Origin: Microvelia longipes | Taxonomy: Eukaryota > Arthropoda > Insecta > Hemiptera > Veliidae | Length of the DNA stretch: 64,000 bases | Reading direction: 5' to 3' | Assembly: GCA_018340805.1 (NCBI GenBank) | Contig: JACMZG010001913.1 | Coordinates: 3,425,504-3,489,503, forward strand | In this document: positions 21,248-32,700 of the stretch, in pieces | Numbering within the stretch: position 1 is the stretch's first letter | How the letters are laid out: each line of letters starts with the position of its first letter | Position numbers and translations under genes: made by a program | Notes under the pieces: model-generated | The model's input: the letters and a program-made list of their open reading frames with translations, nothing else | What the model was told of the DNA's origin: nothing | Database searches by the model: none

Positions 21248-21342
21248 ATTATGAGTTTGTTGAGATGTAAGGTTAGATGTAAGGTTATGAGTTTGTTGAG
21301 ATGTAAGGTTAGATGTAAGGTTATGAGTTTGTTGAGATGTTG
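21248..21342. repeat. 36-bp minisatellite, about 2.6 copies
   Basis: The unit TTATGAGTTTGTTGAGATGT plus AAGGTTAGATGTAAGG is repeated. The last copy is shortened. An ORF through it is a by-product of the unit being a multiple of three. Confidence 0.9.
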
Positions 21343-21557
21343 AGATAACGTTTGACCTGTGATTAGTACAATAATTTTTTTCAATGCGAGCTGCGTGGGC
21401 GTAAAGTCCCTTTTACCTAAAGCAAGTACTGCCTGAAACTTTAAGGGAATTTTCAGCAAGAAAATTACGCCTATGACGTTGTTCGGATGATAAAAGTTAA
21501 CGGGGTGGGATCGATTCTGATTGTAGAAAAAAATGAATGTCCGGTATGCATACATAC

Positions 21558-21567
<10 letters not shown>

Positions 21568-21638
<71 letters not shown>
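21568..21638. repeat. (TA)n microsatellite
   Basis: TA repeats preceded by (CATA)n. Confidence 0.95.
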
Positions 21639-21650
21639 ACTGCATATCAG

Positions 21651-21836
21651 TTCGTCATATTATTAGTGTATAATAGTAGCAAACTATCTTGATAAAAGCG
21701 ATGTGATTTTTTTACATTACGCTTTATTAATGATATATAAAACATAATGTAATAAAAATCACTTTTTTTATTATTACGATTGGAAATTCGCTTTTATCGA
21801 GATAGTTTGATATGAACTAATAATATGACGAACTTA
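21651..21836. mobile_element. Small foldback MITE, ~186 bp
   Basis: TTCGTCATATTATTAGT at the left and ACTAATAATATGACGAA at the right are perfect inverted ends. The inner arms (AAACTATCTTGATAAAAGCG) are also mirrored. The loop is AT-rich. Confidence 0.75.
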
Positions 21837-21901
21837 TACGCAGCCGAAAAGCGGCCTCCAGCGCTGACGCCGCGTAGCTGCCGAGATCGAAGCCCTCTTG
21901 T

Positions 21902-22230
21902 TTTATGTTTCTTTCTAATTTGTTATCTCTCTCTTTTATCTTTCTTTTTTGTCGTTGCCTACATTTTTTTTCTCTCTTCCTAATATTTTATCTCTCTCTT
22001 TAATCTTTCTTTTTTTATCTTAGCCTTCACTTTCTTTCCCACTTCCTAATATTTTATCTCTCTCTTTTATCTTTCCTTTTGTCGTTATCTACATTTTCTT
22101 TCTCTCTTCCTAATATTTTTTCTCTCTCTTTTATTTTTCTTTTCAATCATTGTCTACACTTTCTTTCCAACTTCCTAATATTTTATCTCTCTCTTTCATC
22201 TTTCTTTCTATTTCTATTTCTCTCGTGATA
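21902..22230. repeat. 65-bp polypyrimidine minisatellite, about 5 copies
   Basis: CTTCCTAATATTTTATCTCT recurs at 21,979, 22,044, 22,109 and 22,174, a strict 65-bp period. The top strand is almost pure pyrimidine, so the tract could adopt H-DNA/triplex. No coding. Confidence 0.9.
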
Positions 22231-22700
22231 TATACAGAGAAAGAGGTAGAATCTTAAGTAAACCTCATTTATTTATTTAGAAGAAAATTGAAGGAAAATT
22301 CAAGTAGTTTAGTCAATTGAGATAGAATCAATATCAATATCCTAAATGAGTCCCCCCCCCCTAACTCACTTATACACTGACCTAAACTTCATGACATAGA
22401 GTTAAGGTTTTATCAATCAAGTATCTTTGATATGAGGTTTAAAGTTACATTATCAAGGCCCTTCTAGTTAACCCAAATTACTAAATTGATCAGAAAAATC
22501 GGGTACGGGGTACCTCGGAACTTTTCTTGATTTGAATTGGACCCGCTTCGCTCGTACTTAAAAGTTTAAATTCGCCCAATTTATAATTTATTGCATCATT
22601 AGCTTGACTTCAGAATATTTTTAAGTCACCCATCCATTTTCTAACGATACTTAAAACTGCTCTACAAAAAACCTGTATTAAAAACCAGTGTTACATTTTA
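22231..22700. other. Stretch without recognisable gene
   Basis: Unique AT-rich sequence with a C9 run near 22,353. No gene was recognised. Confidence 0.3.
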
Positions 22701-22718
22701 GCTGTGTTGAAATGAAAG

Positions 22719-22858
22719 TTAGCTGTCACGTTAGTTCCACTAATGCTGATAATGAAATTGAACTTAGCTGTCACGTTAGTTCCACTAATGCTGATAATGA
22801 AATTGAACTTAGCTGTCACGTTAGTTCCACTAATGCTGATAATGAAATTGAACTTAGC
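22719..22858. repeat. 45-bp minisatellite, 3 near-identical copies
   Basis: The unit TTAGCTGTCACGTTAGTTCC plus ACTAATGCTGATAATGAAATTGAAC is repeated at 22,719, 22,764 and 22,809. Because 45 is divisible by three, it is open in several frames on both strands. That argues for a repeat rather than a gene. Confidence 0.9.
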
Positions 22859-22859
22859 A

Positions 22860-23630
22860 CATTTGTTAGTCTTAAACATGGCTATATGCGTGCCAAATCT
22901 CAATCTGTTTGTATCTTTTTGTCGAGTTTTATATTTTTTTTCTTAAATTTTCGCTGAGACAATATTGGGGGTTAATGACGTCATAATTTTTTTCTAATAG
23001 CACAACTAAAAGAAAAAGAAAGAAACTGAAAAGAGAGATCAGTAGTAAGAAAGAGAGAATGAATGGAAAATAATAAAGTTGAGTCTTTAAAGAAGAGATT
23101 TAACACCCACGTTCATTATTTCAAACCCGTTGGATTTTCTTCACACGAAATTTCTTGATTTTGCTCCAAAAATATATCTTCTTATTAACTTCTTTATTTA
23201 TCAATTTCTTATCTTTGGGAAGTATTTTTGTTACTTTGGTATAAAATTATTTTAATTTCTCATTTTGACATAAAAATTGTATTTAGTGTTGATTGTATTA
23301 TTAACTGCGAATGTTAACTGAAATTAAATATATGGAAAAGAATAATAAAATTAAATAAGCTACAACTTTAATATTTGAACACTAGGTTTATATATTAAAG
23401 ATGCGTCGCGCACAAGCCTTGAGCTTATGCGACACAAATGGTCAATATATATTATTTTATTTATTTATAATTTGTAATTTAACCTTTGTAAATAGGTATT
23501 TAGAAATTAATAAACGATTTATTTATTAATTATATAACAAAAAATACTAGGTTAGTAGGTATACTACTATAGGTTACCATGTAGACACCAAGGTTATCTT
23601 GTGGGCAACTAGTTTGGAGGGTAGAAATCT
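22860..23630. other. Stretch without recognisable gene
   Basis: Contains TTAATGACGTCATAATTTTT (22,972), shared with the ATGACGTCATAA family. The rest is AT-rich and unique. Confidence 0.3.
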
Positions 23631-23631
23631 A

Positions 23632-24270
23632 TGACATAATAAAATTGTGCGAGAGACATCTAGGAAATGTAACAAGCAAAATGCAATGCTACATCTGGGA
23701 ACTGTTCCATAATTCGACATTAGTTATCATTGATGGCTCGACATAATGTCATGTCCCACTCTGTTTCGTTATGTCATGACTTTATGACGTACTCGACATT
23801 ATGTCGAGCCATCAATGATGACGAATGTCGAATGATGGAACAGTTCCCAGATGTAGCATTGCATTTTGCTTGTTACATTTCCTAGGTGTCTCTCGCACAA
23901 TTATATCGAGTTAACTATTCATGTTTTGCAAAACTCGGAAGTATCAAATGATATATGTTTTGCTTGCCATGCATGATGGCGGTAAGAGATCACCGCTCGT
24001 CTCTGGTAAGAACTTCACATTATATTCTTCGGAATTAATTGGAAGGTCAGAGTGAGTTTAGGCTCTGTCGGCGCCCTGATGTGTTAGACGTAACGAAACA
24101 GAGTGGGACATGACATTATGTTGAGCCATCAATGATGACGAATGTCGAATGATAGAACAGTTCCCAGATGTAGCATTGCATTTTGCTTGTTTCATTTCCT
24201 AGGTGTCTCTCGCACAATTATATCGTGTTAACTATTCATGTTTTGCAAAACTCGGTAGTATCAAATGATA
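23632..24270. mobile_element. Family B MITE, composite copy with 10-bp TSD
   Basis: The left 280 bp is a complete palindrome (AATTGTGCGAGAGACATCTA ... AGGTGTCTCTCGCACAATTA). It is followed by a second right half containing CGCTCGTCTCTGGTAAGAAC. The whole is bounded by TAGAAATCTA at 23,622-23,631 and 24,271-24,280, a perfect 10-bp direct repeat. It is non-coding. The extra half looks like a nested or template-switched copy. Confidence 0.75.
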
Positions 24271-24284
24271 TAGAAATCTATAAT

Positions 24285-25160
24285 AGTATTTGGTTTGCTA
24301 TTTAGTTGCTAGCCACAGAAGTTGGTAGATTGAGTGCTAGATAACATGCACACAGCTTTGTTGACAAGTATAGACATTTTGCAAAGCCTTCCATATCAAT
24401 GTCGTTATATCTCGTCAATGTATTGGCAGAAGGTTAGGGCAAGCAAGAAATCCAGCGTTATAGCGTCTGAAAAATCAAAAAAAACGTCAGAGGATGTTTC
24501 TATCCATTTTTCAAGTTTTCCCTTATTTTCTTTATATATTTTTCCTAATATACTTTACTACCCGGTTATATCGAACGCTGCCTTCCTCAACCAATCCTCG
24601 CTTCACCTACCACACTACCATGACTTTAACCACATTTAGCTCTACCACACCACTCCAACCACATTCATAAACTAGAGCTAGTGAGCTCCGCCACACTAAC
24701 ACAACAGTCTAACCGTATCTACTTTCAAGTTTCTCTTAATATTCCTCTCATTCATATTTTCCAATCTCTGTAATATAACAGCTCATGGCTCATATACTTG
24801 CTATTTTCTATGTCAGTTACACAATACTAAGCCTGCAATAAAAAGTTTATATAAATTTTTTCATAACTTAAATGAAATTTATGTAAAATTTCATACTTCT
24901 TTTCCCAGTCGGCATTCTAATAAGAAACTTTATCAAAGCTTCATTTAGTTTCAGTTCATATGGAATTGTGCAAAAGTTTTATATAATGTTATGCTTATGA
25001 TGGCTAATATATACTATATAGTTTACTGAACTATAAATATTATGTACATTCTTCTCCTTATTATTTTTTGCTATTTACGGGTTTTTAGTAATTTATGTTA
25101 AATCAGTGTACATATGTTTAAATTAATTTATATTTTAAATTAATTTATTTTTTATATTTA
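24285..25160. other. Stretch without recognisable gene
   Basis: A 101-codon plus frame at 24,334-24,639 shows no domain or splice context, so it is not called. The rest is AT-rich. Confidence 0.3.
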
Positions 25161-25162
25161 TA

Positions 25163-25330
25163 GTACGACACAAGAATAAAATCAGTTGACAACGCGGGAA
25201 AATAGTGTTGAGGAACCAATAAGATTGGCCTGATTTGACATTGAGGGCGTGAGTTAACATACGGGACTAACCTCATTGGCTCTCTCGCATTATTTTCCTA
25301 CGCTATCAACTGATTTTAGCCGTGCGTCAT
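25163..25330. mobile_element. Short MITE, family F, second copy
   Basis: ATCAGTTGACAACGCGGGAA at the left and TTCCTACGCTATCAACTGAT at the right are imperfect inverted ends, related to the copy at 19,858. No clear flanking duplication. Confidence 0.65.
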
Positions 25331-25334
25331 ATTA

Positions 25335-25805
25335 AAATATTTTACAATTCATTATTATTTTGAATTATAAATGACTAGGGTAAAAGCACTCCCCCCAGTA
25401 CCCGGTACTCAGTATATACCGGTCTCGAGCTCTTGAATACGGCGTGTGATTTTTTACAAGTTCAATAAAAAGACAATCAAAGAATCTTAAAGTTTAAGAT
25501 ATGTTGTTCAATTTTAAATGTAGGAAAATAGGTGCTGGGTTAGGTTTCATGCGCAGGTGCTTTAGGAATTAAAGTATTAAAAGCAAAGAATTAATTTGTA
25601 AGTGTATTGCCAGTCCTTATTTGTTGTAGTTCCATTATGTTTAGTTTCAGTAGTTATAATTTTGATCGTCTTTAAGTTCAGCAAAATAAATGTCTCAGAG
25701 TTATATTGTGTCGTCCAGCTAGAACTAGTACCTTAAGTATGCTCGAAGAGCTCCATTGGTTAGACGTCCGTTACTTGATTAAGTATTACCCTATGATTTT
25801 TATCT
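25335..25805. other. Stretch without recognisable gene
   Basis: Includes AGTACCCGGTACTCAGTATA-type short palindromes near 25,400. No ORF with features. Confidence 0.3.
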
Positions 25806-25808
25806 TAC

Positions 25809-26908
25809 CAAAAACCACCTATGTGGTAAAAAAAACTCCCCGCCAAGTCTGTTGTCCAAAAAAGTAGGGAAATCAACTTTTCTGTCCCGCCAAGTTATGA
25901 CCGTATTGGGTGGAGACGGTCAAAGTGAAGTTCCTGGGTTGAATATAGTTTAGGGCCCCTTTTTAAATTGAGAGGCAATCATCAGCTTCTTCTTCAGTTT
26001 GTTACATCAATAACAATAACAATATCACAATAAACAAATCTCTTACAAGCCTTATCTGTATCTATTTTTAATGTATTATCATCTTAATTATTTCTATCTA
26101 TAAAGAGTACAAAGTTAAAATATATAAATAAAGCTACGTCTTCCTTTTAATAATTATATTTATGCATGATATATTTCTTCATTTTTATTGATTGTTATTC
26201 TTTTAATTTGTTAATATAATTTTTATAATTTTTATTTTTATTTTTTATTAGAGGTAGATCGCTATTTTAAATTTTCTATAATAGCGGCCGCCCCCTGGTA
26301 CAAGCATTTAGCTTTTTTGGGGGCGCTCACCTATACTTTTTATTATATAAATTAGAATTAATGTATCTGTTGTGATTACTAACTTCAAGCATGTTATTTT
26401 TGTAATGATTTTTTGTTTGTTTGTGAGGAATAAAATTTATTTATTATTTATTTATTATTATTTATTCTCCTTTGCGGCAAGCGATGTGAAAGAGTTGTAT
26501 AGTTTCTTTTGCTATATTTTGAGATATCAAACAATTCAGGTGTTCGTGGAGATTAATCAGAACAGATTTTAGCAGTTGTCATAATTGCAGCAGTGTTACT
26601 TACCTCCATAGATCCAGGAGTATACAAATGAAATTAATAAATCAGGCACTACACTCTATATACCCTTGCCAACACTACCTCTAAAGTTTTCTAGCCCATT
26701 GTCAAGGAGAAGAAGCTGATAATTTGCTCTCAATGTAAATAGGGCCCTTAACTATTGCTAACCTAGCAACTTCACTTTGAAACGCCAATGACCGTCTTAC
26801 CCTTTACAATACGTCTTATAACTTGGCGAAACAGAAAAGTTGATTTCCCTACTTTTTTGGACCTAAAACTTGGCGGGGAGTTTTTTTTTACTACATAAGT
26901 GGTTTTTG
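25809..26908. mobile_element. 1.1-kb DNA element with ~200-bp imperfect TIRs (family G)
   Basis: The ends CAAAAACCACCTATGTGGTA / CTACATAAGTGGTTTTTG and the blocks ACTCCCCGCCAAGT, AAAGTAGGGAAATCAACTTT, GACCGTATTGGG and CATCAGCTTCTTCT are mirrored at 25,809-25,995 and 26,700-26,908. The interior is AT-rich. A 66-codon frame inside has no features. No clear TSD. Confidence 0.7.
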
Positions 26909-26959
26909 AAAAGATTTCATGACTTTTTGAACAGCTCATGTTTTATGTAAAAACAGAAG

Positions 26960-27410
26960 TAAACAAGATAAGTGTTGTAAATAAAGCTGTGAAGAGTGTC
27001 AAGGTATTGTAGTATATACCACTCGCAAGCTCTGTTTTCTGCGGCGCGTACAACATAGGAATTGTGAATTTGGAATTTATTGATACAGGAATGTTAAAAG
27101 GCATCAGACAAATCCAAATGTCCTTAACACCAAAATCCATTCATTAGGAAAGAGTGCAGATGGGTCAATTTATATAAAAGTAGCGTTCACAAGCTTAGTT
27201 TCTGGCTCTGTGTTTAGCATAGGAATGCCTAATTTAAGATTTTATCAGGTAGAACTTCACACAGGCATTAGAAACATTAAAAAAGTCACCACGTATCAAA
27301 ATGTGTTCCGTAGTGTAGGCTGTAGATGCGTAAACACATTCGCTAGCTTAGTTTTTCGCTCCGTGTTCAACGTAGAAATGTCGAATTGAAAAATTTTTAT
27401 AAGGTAGAAA
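26960..27410. repeat. Degenerate ~160-bp tandem repeat, left of the gypsy insertion
   Basis: Three diverged units are recognisable by GCTCTGTTTTCTGCGGCGCG / GGCTCTGTGTTTAGCATAGG / GCTCCGTGTTCAACGTAGAA, spaced 165 and 153 bp. Parts of the array continue at 45,016-45,110, showing that the retrotransposon landed inside it. Confidence 0.6.
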
Positions 27411-27453
27411 TACTTGTTACGGTTATTCCGCGGTACTCAAGTCGATAGTAGGG

Positions 27454-27781
27454 GGGGTAAGTATCTACAGGGGTGCACCAATAGGAATGGGAGGATAGGA
27501 ACAGGGTAGGAGGAGGGAAATAGGAAGGTAAAGGTAAGCGCCACCTCGTTTGGGTAAGGAAGGGAGTGAAGGCAAACGAGGAAATCCTTCAGGAGCACTC
27601 TTCAGCAACTATATCAACTAAACAGGTAAGTATATTACCCAAGGTAAGTATACAAACAAATAAATAAAAATAAATAAACAAACTATTATTTTACGGGACC
27701 AGATTTTACGCCTAGTCGTGTTGGTAACAGGTAAGTATCTTAACCCTAACTTAACACTAATTTTGTACTTTCCTGTTTCAG
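27454..27781 (+). other. Cluster of U1-complementary donor motifs and an intron-like 51-bp segment (LTR 1)
   Basis: CAGGTAAGTAT occurs exactly at 27,623-27,633 and 27,728-27,738. AAGGTAAGTAT is at 27,641-27,651 and GGGGTAAGTAT at 27,454-27,464. From 27,731 to 27,781 a segment has a GTAAGTAT donor, branch-like CTAAC/ACTAAT, a pyrimidine tract and TTTCAG, all the marks of a minimal insect intron. These lie antisense to gag-pol. On the element's RNA the same motif reads AUACUUACCUG, equal to the U1 snRNA 5' end. The alternative is that this segment is simply coding on the sense strand (ISVKLGLRYLPV). Confidence 0.55.
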
Positions 27782-28282
27782 GTACCTCTGGGTTATCAGC
27801 CACCAGTTCGCAGTACCTAAAGAGGACACGGTTCGCAGCTTTGATCAGCCTGTCTCGTTCCAGTTGACAAAAAATAAAAAATAAATAAATCTGAAATAAC
27901 CTATCCTAACTTATACTACTGTAGGGTACTAACCCTTTACTCTTGCTCAGTAACTCTGATGGTAATCTAACCTCTAACTGTAATTTACCAGAGAGCATCC
28001 AAACTGGTGGTCTATTATCACTATGAGTCACTCCAGACTTTAAGCAGGTTATAAACATCTACCAAAGTATATAAACTACCATCTAGTTTTGCTGCCAATC
28101 CCGTAAAGCAAGTAGATCCCTATGCTCTTTTTGGTAACCACCAACTGAGCTGGAGCAACACTAACTGTGACCAAGCCACTATTATCGTCACTCGAAAACC
28201 TCAACTTTCTTCCCACTACCCCACCAGGATAGATAGACAGCTTTGGTAACAGTGTAATCGCTCCAACACCGGTTTTAGCCAC
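27690..28282 (-). CDS. Coding-like segments inside LTR 1 (sense strand)
   Basis: On the gag-pol strand three segments have protein-like composition. The first is 28,282-28,076 (VAKTGVGAITLLPKLSIYPG ... SIGIYLLYG). It starts right after CAATCTTCAG, a 3' splice-site-like sequence, and has no ATG. The second, about 28,055-27,910, contains SDNRPPVWMLSGKLQLEVRL. The third, about 27,870-27,690, contains QLERDRLIKAANRVLFRYCE and ISVKLGLRYLPVTNTTRRKI. They lie in different frames separated by stops, so splicing or decay is required. Equivalent segments lie in LTR 2 (35,785-35,190) and LTR 3 (43,639-43,045). No family is recognised. Most LTRs are non-coding, which makes this unusual. Confidence 0.35.
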
Positions 28283-29651
28283 CTGAAGATTGCCGTATTA
28301 AAGTTATGAAACATATAAAGTAAAGAATAATGGAAGGAATAAAGTAAAGATCAGAATATAGTAGCACATGACGATATATATATTTGCTAACAACCAAGTT
28401 ATTTTTAAAGTTAATCAGCTTATCTAACCTTAAATCTACAACTAAAACATAAGATAAATAAATATTAAGAGATGAAATAGAATAATAAGAGATAATTAGA
28501 GAGGTGTTAGTAGAGATAACCTAAATAGATAGAACAAGGTATATAAAAGTATAAATAAACTTAACCTAAGTAGACATGAATATCTTCTCAGCAGATGCTC
28601 TCCGATTTTACCGGTTCTCAGTAAGGTTGAGGTTAATCCAGACGTAGAGTAACTCTATATAAGTAAAGTTGAGAAATACGATCCGATTACAACGTACAAT
28701 TACGGTCCAGTAATCTTTTCACCACTTTCGGTTGACGTGTTACCACTTTTGGTTAACTTATGGTACCCGCACACTAAACTGTAAGTTCAGATATTCACAT
28801 CACTGGTATCTTCTCTATATATTTGTCTATTTAATTATTTTACTTATTTAACCCAGTCACAATTCTTATATATTTAACTTAGTTCTTTAAATTATTTAGT
28901 TATTTAAATGTATTTATTTATTTAATTTAATTTATTTATTTAGTTAATTTTAATTTAATTTATTTAGTTATTTAATTTATTTATTTTTTAATTATTTATT
29001 TAATTTATAACTCAATTGATTTAGGTATTTAAGTAATTAATCCATTCACATTACTTATTTATTTTATTTATTTATTCAAATCCTTTATATAATTTATTTA
29101 TTTAAATTCTTTATTTAATTTATTTATTTAATTTATTTTAATTTACTTATTTAAGTTCTTTATTTAGTTATTTAATTTATTTATTTAAATTAATATATTC
29201 AATCTATAATCTTTAATAAATTCATCATACCTAACTTATTTACATTAACTATAAAACTACACAACATAACAATAAGACTAACACTAAGACTAACAATAAG
29301 ACTAAACTATCGGTAGCAGTGAACAGGGAGCCCTTAAACTGATCCGTAAAATTTTCAAAAAAAATCAATAACGTGAAAATTACGTAAAACAATTACTCTT
29401 TAGACAAGTAATTAAGAAGTTAATTGTATAAGTGGCGGACTCCCCCGACAGACTGACTCTACTACGACCCTAGGTAACCGTTCCCCTTCCAGGAAGATCT
29501 CCTAACTCTCAGAACTGATAACTCACCTGACCAACACAACTGACCCTTTGATCAGTGTAATAGATACATACTCCCAGTATAAACGAAGATAAAATGTATC
29601 TATTACACCGATTCAAAACAAAACAAAGAATGTTACAAATCATTCATAACA

Positions 29652-29665
29652 CAAAATCCCTCCTC
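29652..29665 (-). other. Polypurine tract region, copy A
   Basis: Immediately inside the 3' LTR, the minus strand reads GAGGAGGGATTTTG|TGTTATG. The purine run GAGGAGGGA is the probable plus-strand primer. The same sequence precedes LTR 2 in copy B (37,507-37,520). Confidence 0.6.
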
Positions 29666-29725
29666 AGGGAAAAGAGGATAAGGTAAGGATGAGGTTAGGA
29701 TCAGGGCAGGTAAGTATCCTTCAGA

Positions 29726-32700
29726 TTAATCGTCTAGGTCGTCAGTTCCATCTTTTGGATTAATCGTCTTGATATCTTTGAGGTGCCAAACTCCGGTAGA
29801 TTGTCCAGCATCGTTCTCTAGCTCGTAAGTAAGAGGTGAAATTTTCTTTTTCACCCAACATTTCTCGTACTTAGGTGCTAGCTTCGCCGCGAAGTAAGTA
29901 GCTGCGTTGGACTGAGGGAAGGTTTTCCTCCATACTTCCTGGCCTACTTCTAGAACTGCTGGTCTTCTCCTGAGATTATACCTGCTCTCTTGTTTCTCAT
30001 GGGCTTTCTTCAGACGTCTCTGAACATCCTCCAAGATAGCTGGTAATCCCTGGATATCTGCATCTCGCTTCACCGTTGGCTCCTCTTCCTCTTCGTCACG
30101 TTCAGGTATGGTATGGTGTTGTTCTCCAGAAGAACATATCTTTCTTCCAAAAGTCAGGTATCCCGGACTATAGCCTGTAGTCTCATGAGTGGCGGTATTC
30201 ATCGCAAATTGAAGTTTCCGTATATGTTTATCCCACATGCGGTGGTTATCCTTCACATACGCGGCTATCATATACTTAATGGTGCGATTAGCTCTCTCAG
30301 TGGGATTGCACTGCGGGCTATAATGTGGGGTAAACATGACTTTTACTCCGTACTCGTCCATCTTTTGCTGGAACGCCTTGCAGCGGAACTGCGGGCCATT
30401 GTCGCAGATGAGCTGTTCTGGAACACCATAGGTAAGCAACACATCGCATTCTATATGTTTAATCATAGCTCCCGAGGTAGCATTCCGGAGAGGGAACAAC
30501 ACCACATACTTAGTCAGATAATCAGTGATTACCAGTAGAAACCTGTTCCTAGAGGATGAGAGTGGGAAGGGTCCCATCAAATCCGCCGTTGCGATCTGCC
30601 ACGGTCTCTTCGGAATCCTACATCTTCCCATCAGTCCTTTAGGCTGTTTCTGGTCTGGTTTAGTTGCTAAGCAGGTCTGACAACGAGTCACATACCGGGT
30701 GATGTCGGTTGACATTCCAGGCCAGTAATAGCTTTCTGCTATTCTTTTCTTTGTTTTGTAGATGCCGAGGTGTCCTGCGGTTGGAGCGTCATGGTTGTCT
30801 TCCATAAGCTGCTTCCGTTGGTCCTTGGGCACTACGATCTTCCACGGATCTTCTCCTGGTATCAAGCTAGTGCGAACTCTCCTAAACAGACGACCATCTT
30901 CGACTCTCCAGAGAGGATACTTTTCTCCGTTCTCTTGAACCTCTTTAAACTGTTTTTTAAACCACTTGTCTTTGATTTCAGGTTCCTCTTGGATAGCGGC
31001 GCACTCTCCTTCTGTGGCACGTGATAGGGCATCAGCGACAGCGTTGTTCTTTCCAGGACGGTGGATGACATCAAAGCGATACTGCTGAAGGCGCAATGCC
31101 CATCTCAAGGATCCGCTGGGATCCTTGAGATTCTGCAGCCAAACTAGAGCGTGGTGGTCCGTAATGACTCGGAATTCGGCTCCCTCGAGATAAGGACGGA
31201 ACTTCTCAATGGCCCAGAGGACCGCGAGGCACTCGAGTTCAGTCGCTGAATAATTTCGCTCATTCTTCGTAAGGGTTCTGCTAGCATAGGCTATCACTCT
31301 CTCCCCCTCATCCAGCTCCTGCGACAGCACAGCCCCTAAACCATGAGAGGACGCGTCGGTAGTGAGAAGAAACCCTTGGGAGAAATCTGGTCCTGTAAGT
31401 ATCGGTGCGGTGACTAACTTTTCTTTCAACGTAGCGAAGGCTAGCTGACACTCGTTGCTCCAATCAAACTTCTGTCCTTTCTTAAGGAGGGTGGTAATCG
31501 GTGAGATAATTGAGGAGAAGTCGGGCACAAAGCGGCGATACCACGATGCCATCCCGATGAACCTTCTAACCTGCTTCACAGTCTTAGGCCGAGGAAAAGA
31601 AACAATAGCCGAAACCTTCTCTGGGTCTACTCTAAGGCCTTGGTGGTCAACAATGTAGCCAAGATAGACTAATTCCGGTCTACAGAAGCGGCACTTTTCC
31701 ATATTCAAAGTAAGACCTGCGGCAAGAACCCGCTCGAAGACTTTCTCTAACACTTCATGTGTTTGTCAAAATCAGGTGTGCATATGACGATGTCGTCGAG
31801 GTAAACCCAGACATACGGCTCAAGGTCTGCTCCGAGGACATCATCTATCAACCTTTGCCACGTGGCCGGGGAGTTATGGAGGCCGAAAGGAAGTCTGCGG
31901 AACTGGAATAAGCCTCTACCAGGGACTGTGAAAGCTGTTGCCTCCTTTGAAGATTCTTCCACTGGCACCTGCCAGTAAGCTCTTAATGTCTAACGAACTT
32001 AGGTATTTCGCATCTCTCAGGCGATCCAATATCTGATTAATGTAGGGAAGGGGGTAGGCGTCACGCTTTGTCACGGAATTAACCTTGCGGTAGTCCACGC
32101 AAAAACGATATGATCCATCTGGCTTCCTTACCATGACTACTGGGCTGGACCAGGGACTCCTAGAGGGCTCTACCACTCCTTCTTGCAGCATCTTGTCTAA
32201 TTCGCTGACATAGCTTGTTGTATAGCCGGAGAGACAGGATAATACCTTTGTTTGATAGGTGTTGCACCTCCGGTGTCTATAACATGCTTAACTCTAGTGG
32301 TGCATCCTAACGTTTTACCCATCTTCTTCATGTACTTAGCTGTCAACTTATCCAGTCGTCTTCGCTCGTCTCTATTCAAAGAATCCTTGTCCGTCAGTCC
32401 TTCCATCGCCTGCACAGCACTCACTACTCCGCTAAACTGCCATGTTCCTTGAGATACGTCAGGAACTATCTTTAAGGTCTTCCAAAAGTCTAAGCCTAGG
32501 ATAAGAGGTGTATTGATGGCCGGAACAACTAGTACCTGCATTATCTTGACCACTCCTCCTACTTCAAACGGTACATCCACTGTCTTCTCTACTTGACACC
32601 TTCCTCCATCAGCCACAGCAATAAACAGGTTATCTTCTTTCTGCACAGGTAGGTTAAGATGTTGCAACCGACTCCATCCTGTAGCTCCAAGAATAGTCTT

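Larger units (their letters stand above)
27415..29651 (-). repeat. LTR 1 (3' LTR of copy A), 2237 bp
   Basis: Bounded by TGTTACGG and CATTCATAACA on the plus strand, with a perfect 5-bp terminal inverted repeat. It contains a TTTATTTAATTTA-rich tract (about 28,840-29,220). A 15-bp hairpin (TGTAATAGATACAT ... complement) lies near 29,555-29,610. It also holds coding-like segments on the sense strand and splice-donor-like motifs on the opposite strand, annotated separately. Confidence 0.95.

Noticed and set aside
22688..22957. 89-codon ORF with a triple 15-residue repeat
   Set aside because: A 45-bp minisatellite open in three frames on both strands, so there is no evidence of translation.
24334..24639. 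101-codon ORF
   Set aside because: No recognisable motif and low-complexity hydrophobic C-terminus. No partner exon.
29652..29725. Possible env gene after integrase, making this an errantivirus
   Set aside because: Only ~75 bp separate the pol stop from the LTR. There is no third ORF in either copy.
30113..31658. Plus-strand ORFs opposite gypsy pol
   Set aside because: Antisense shadows of the pol frame. They recur at the same place in copy B.
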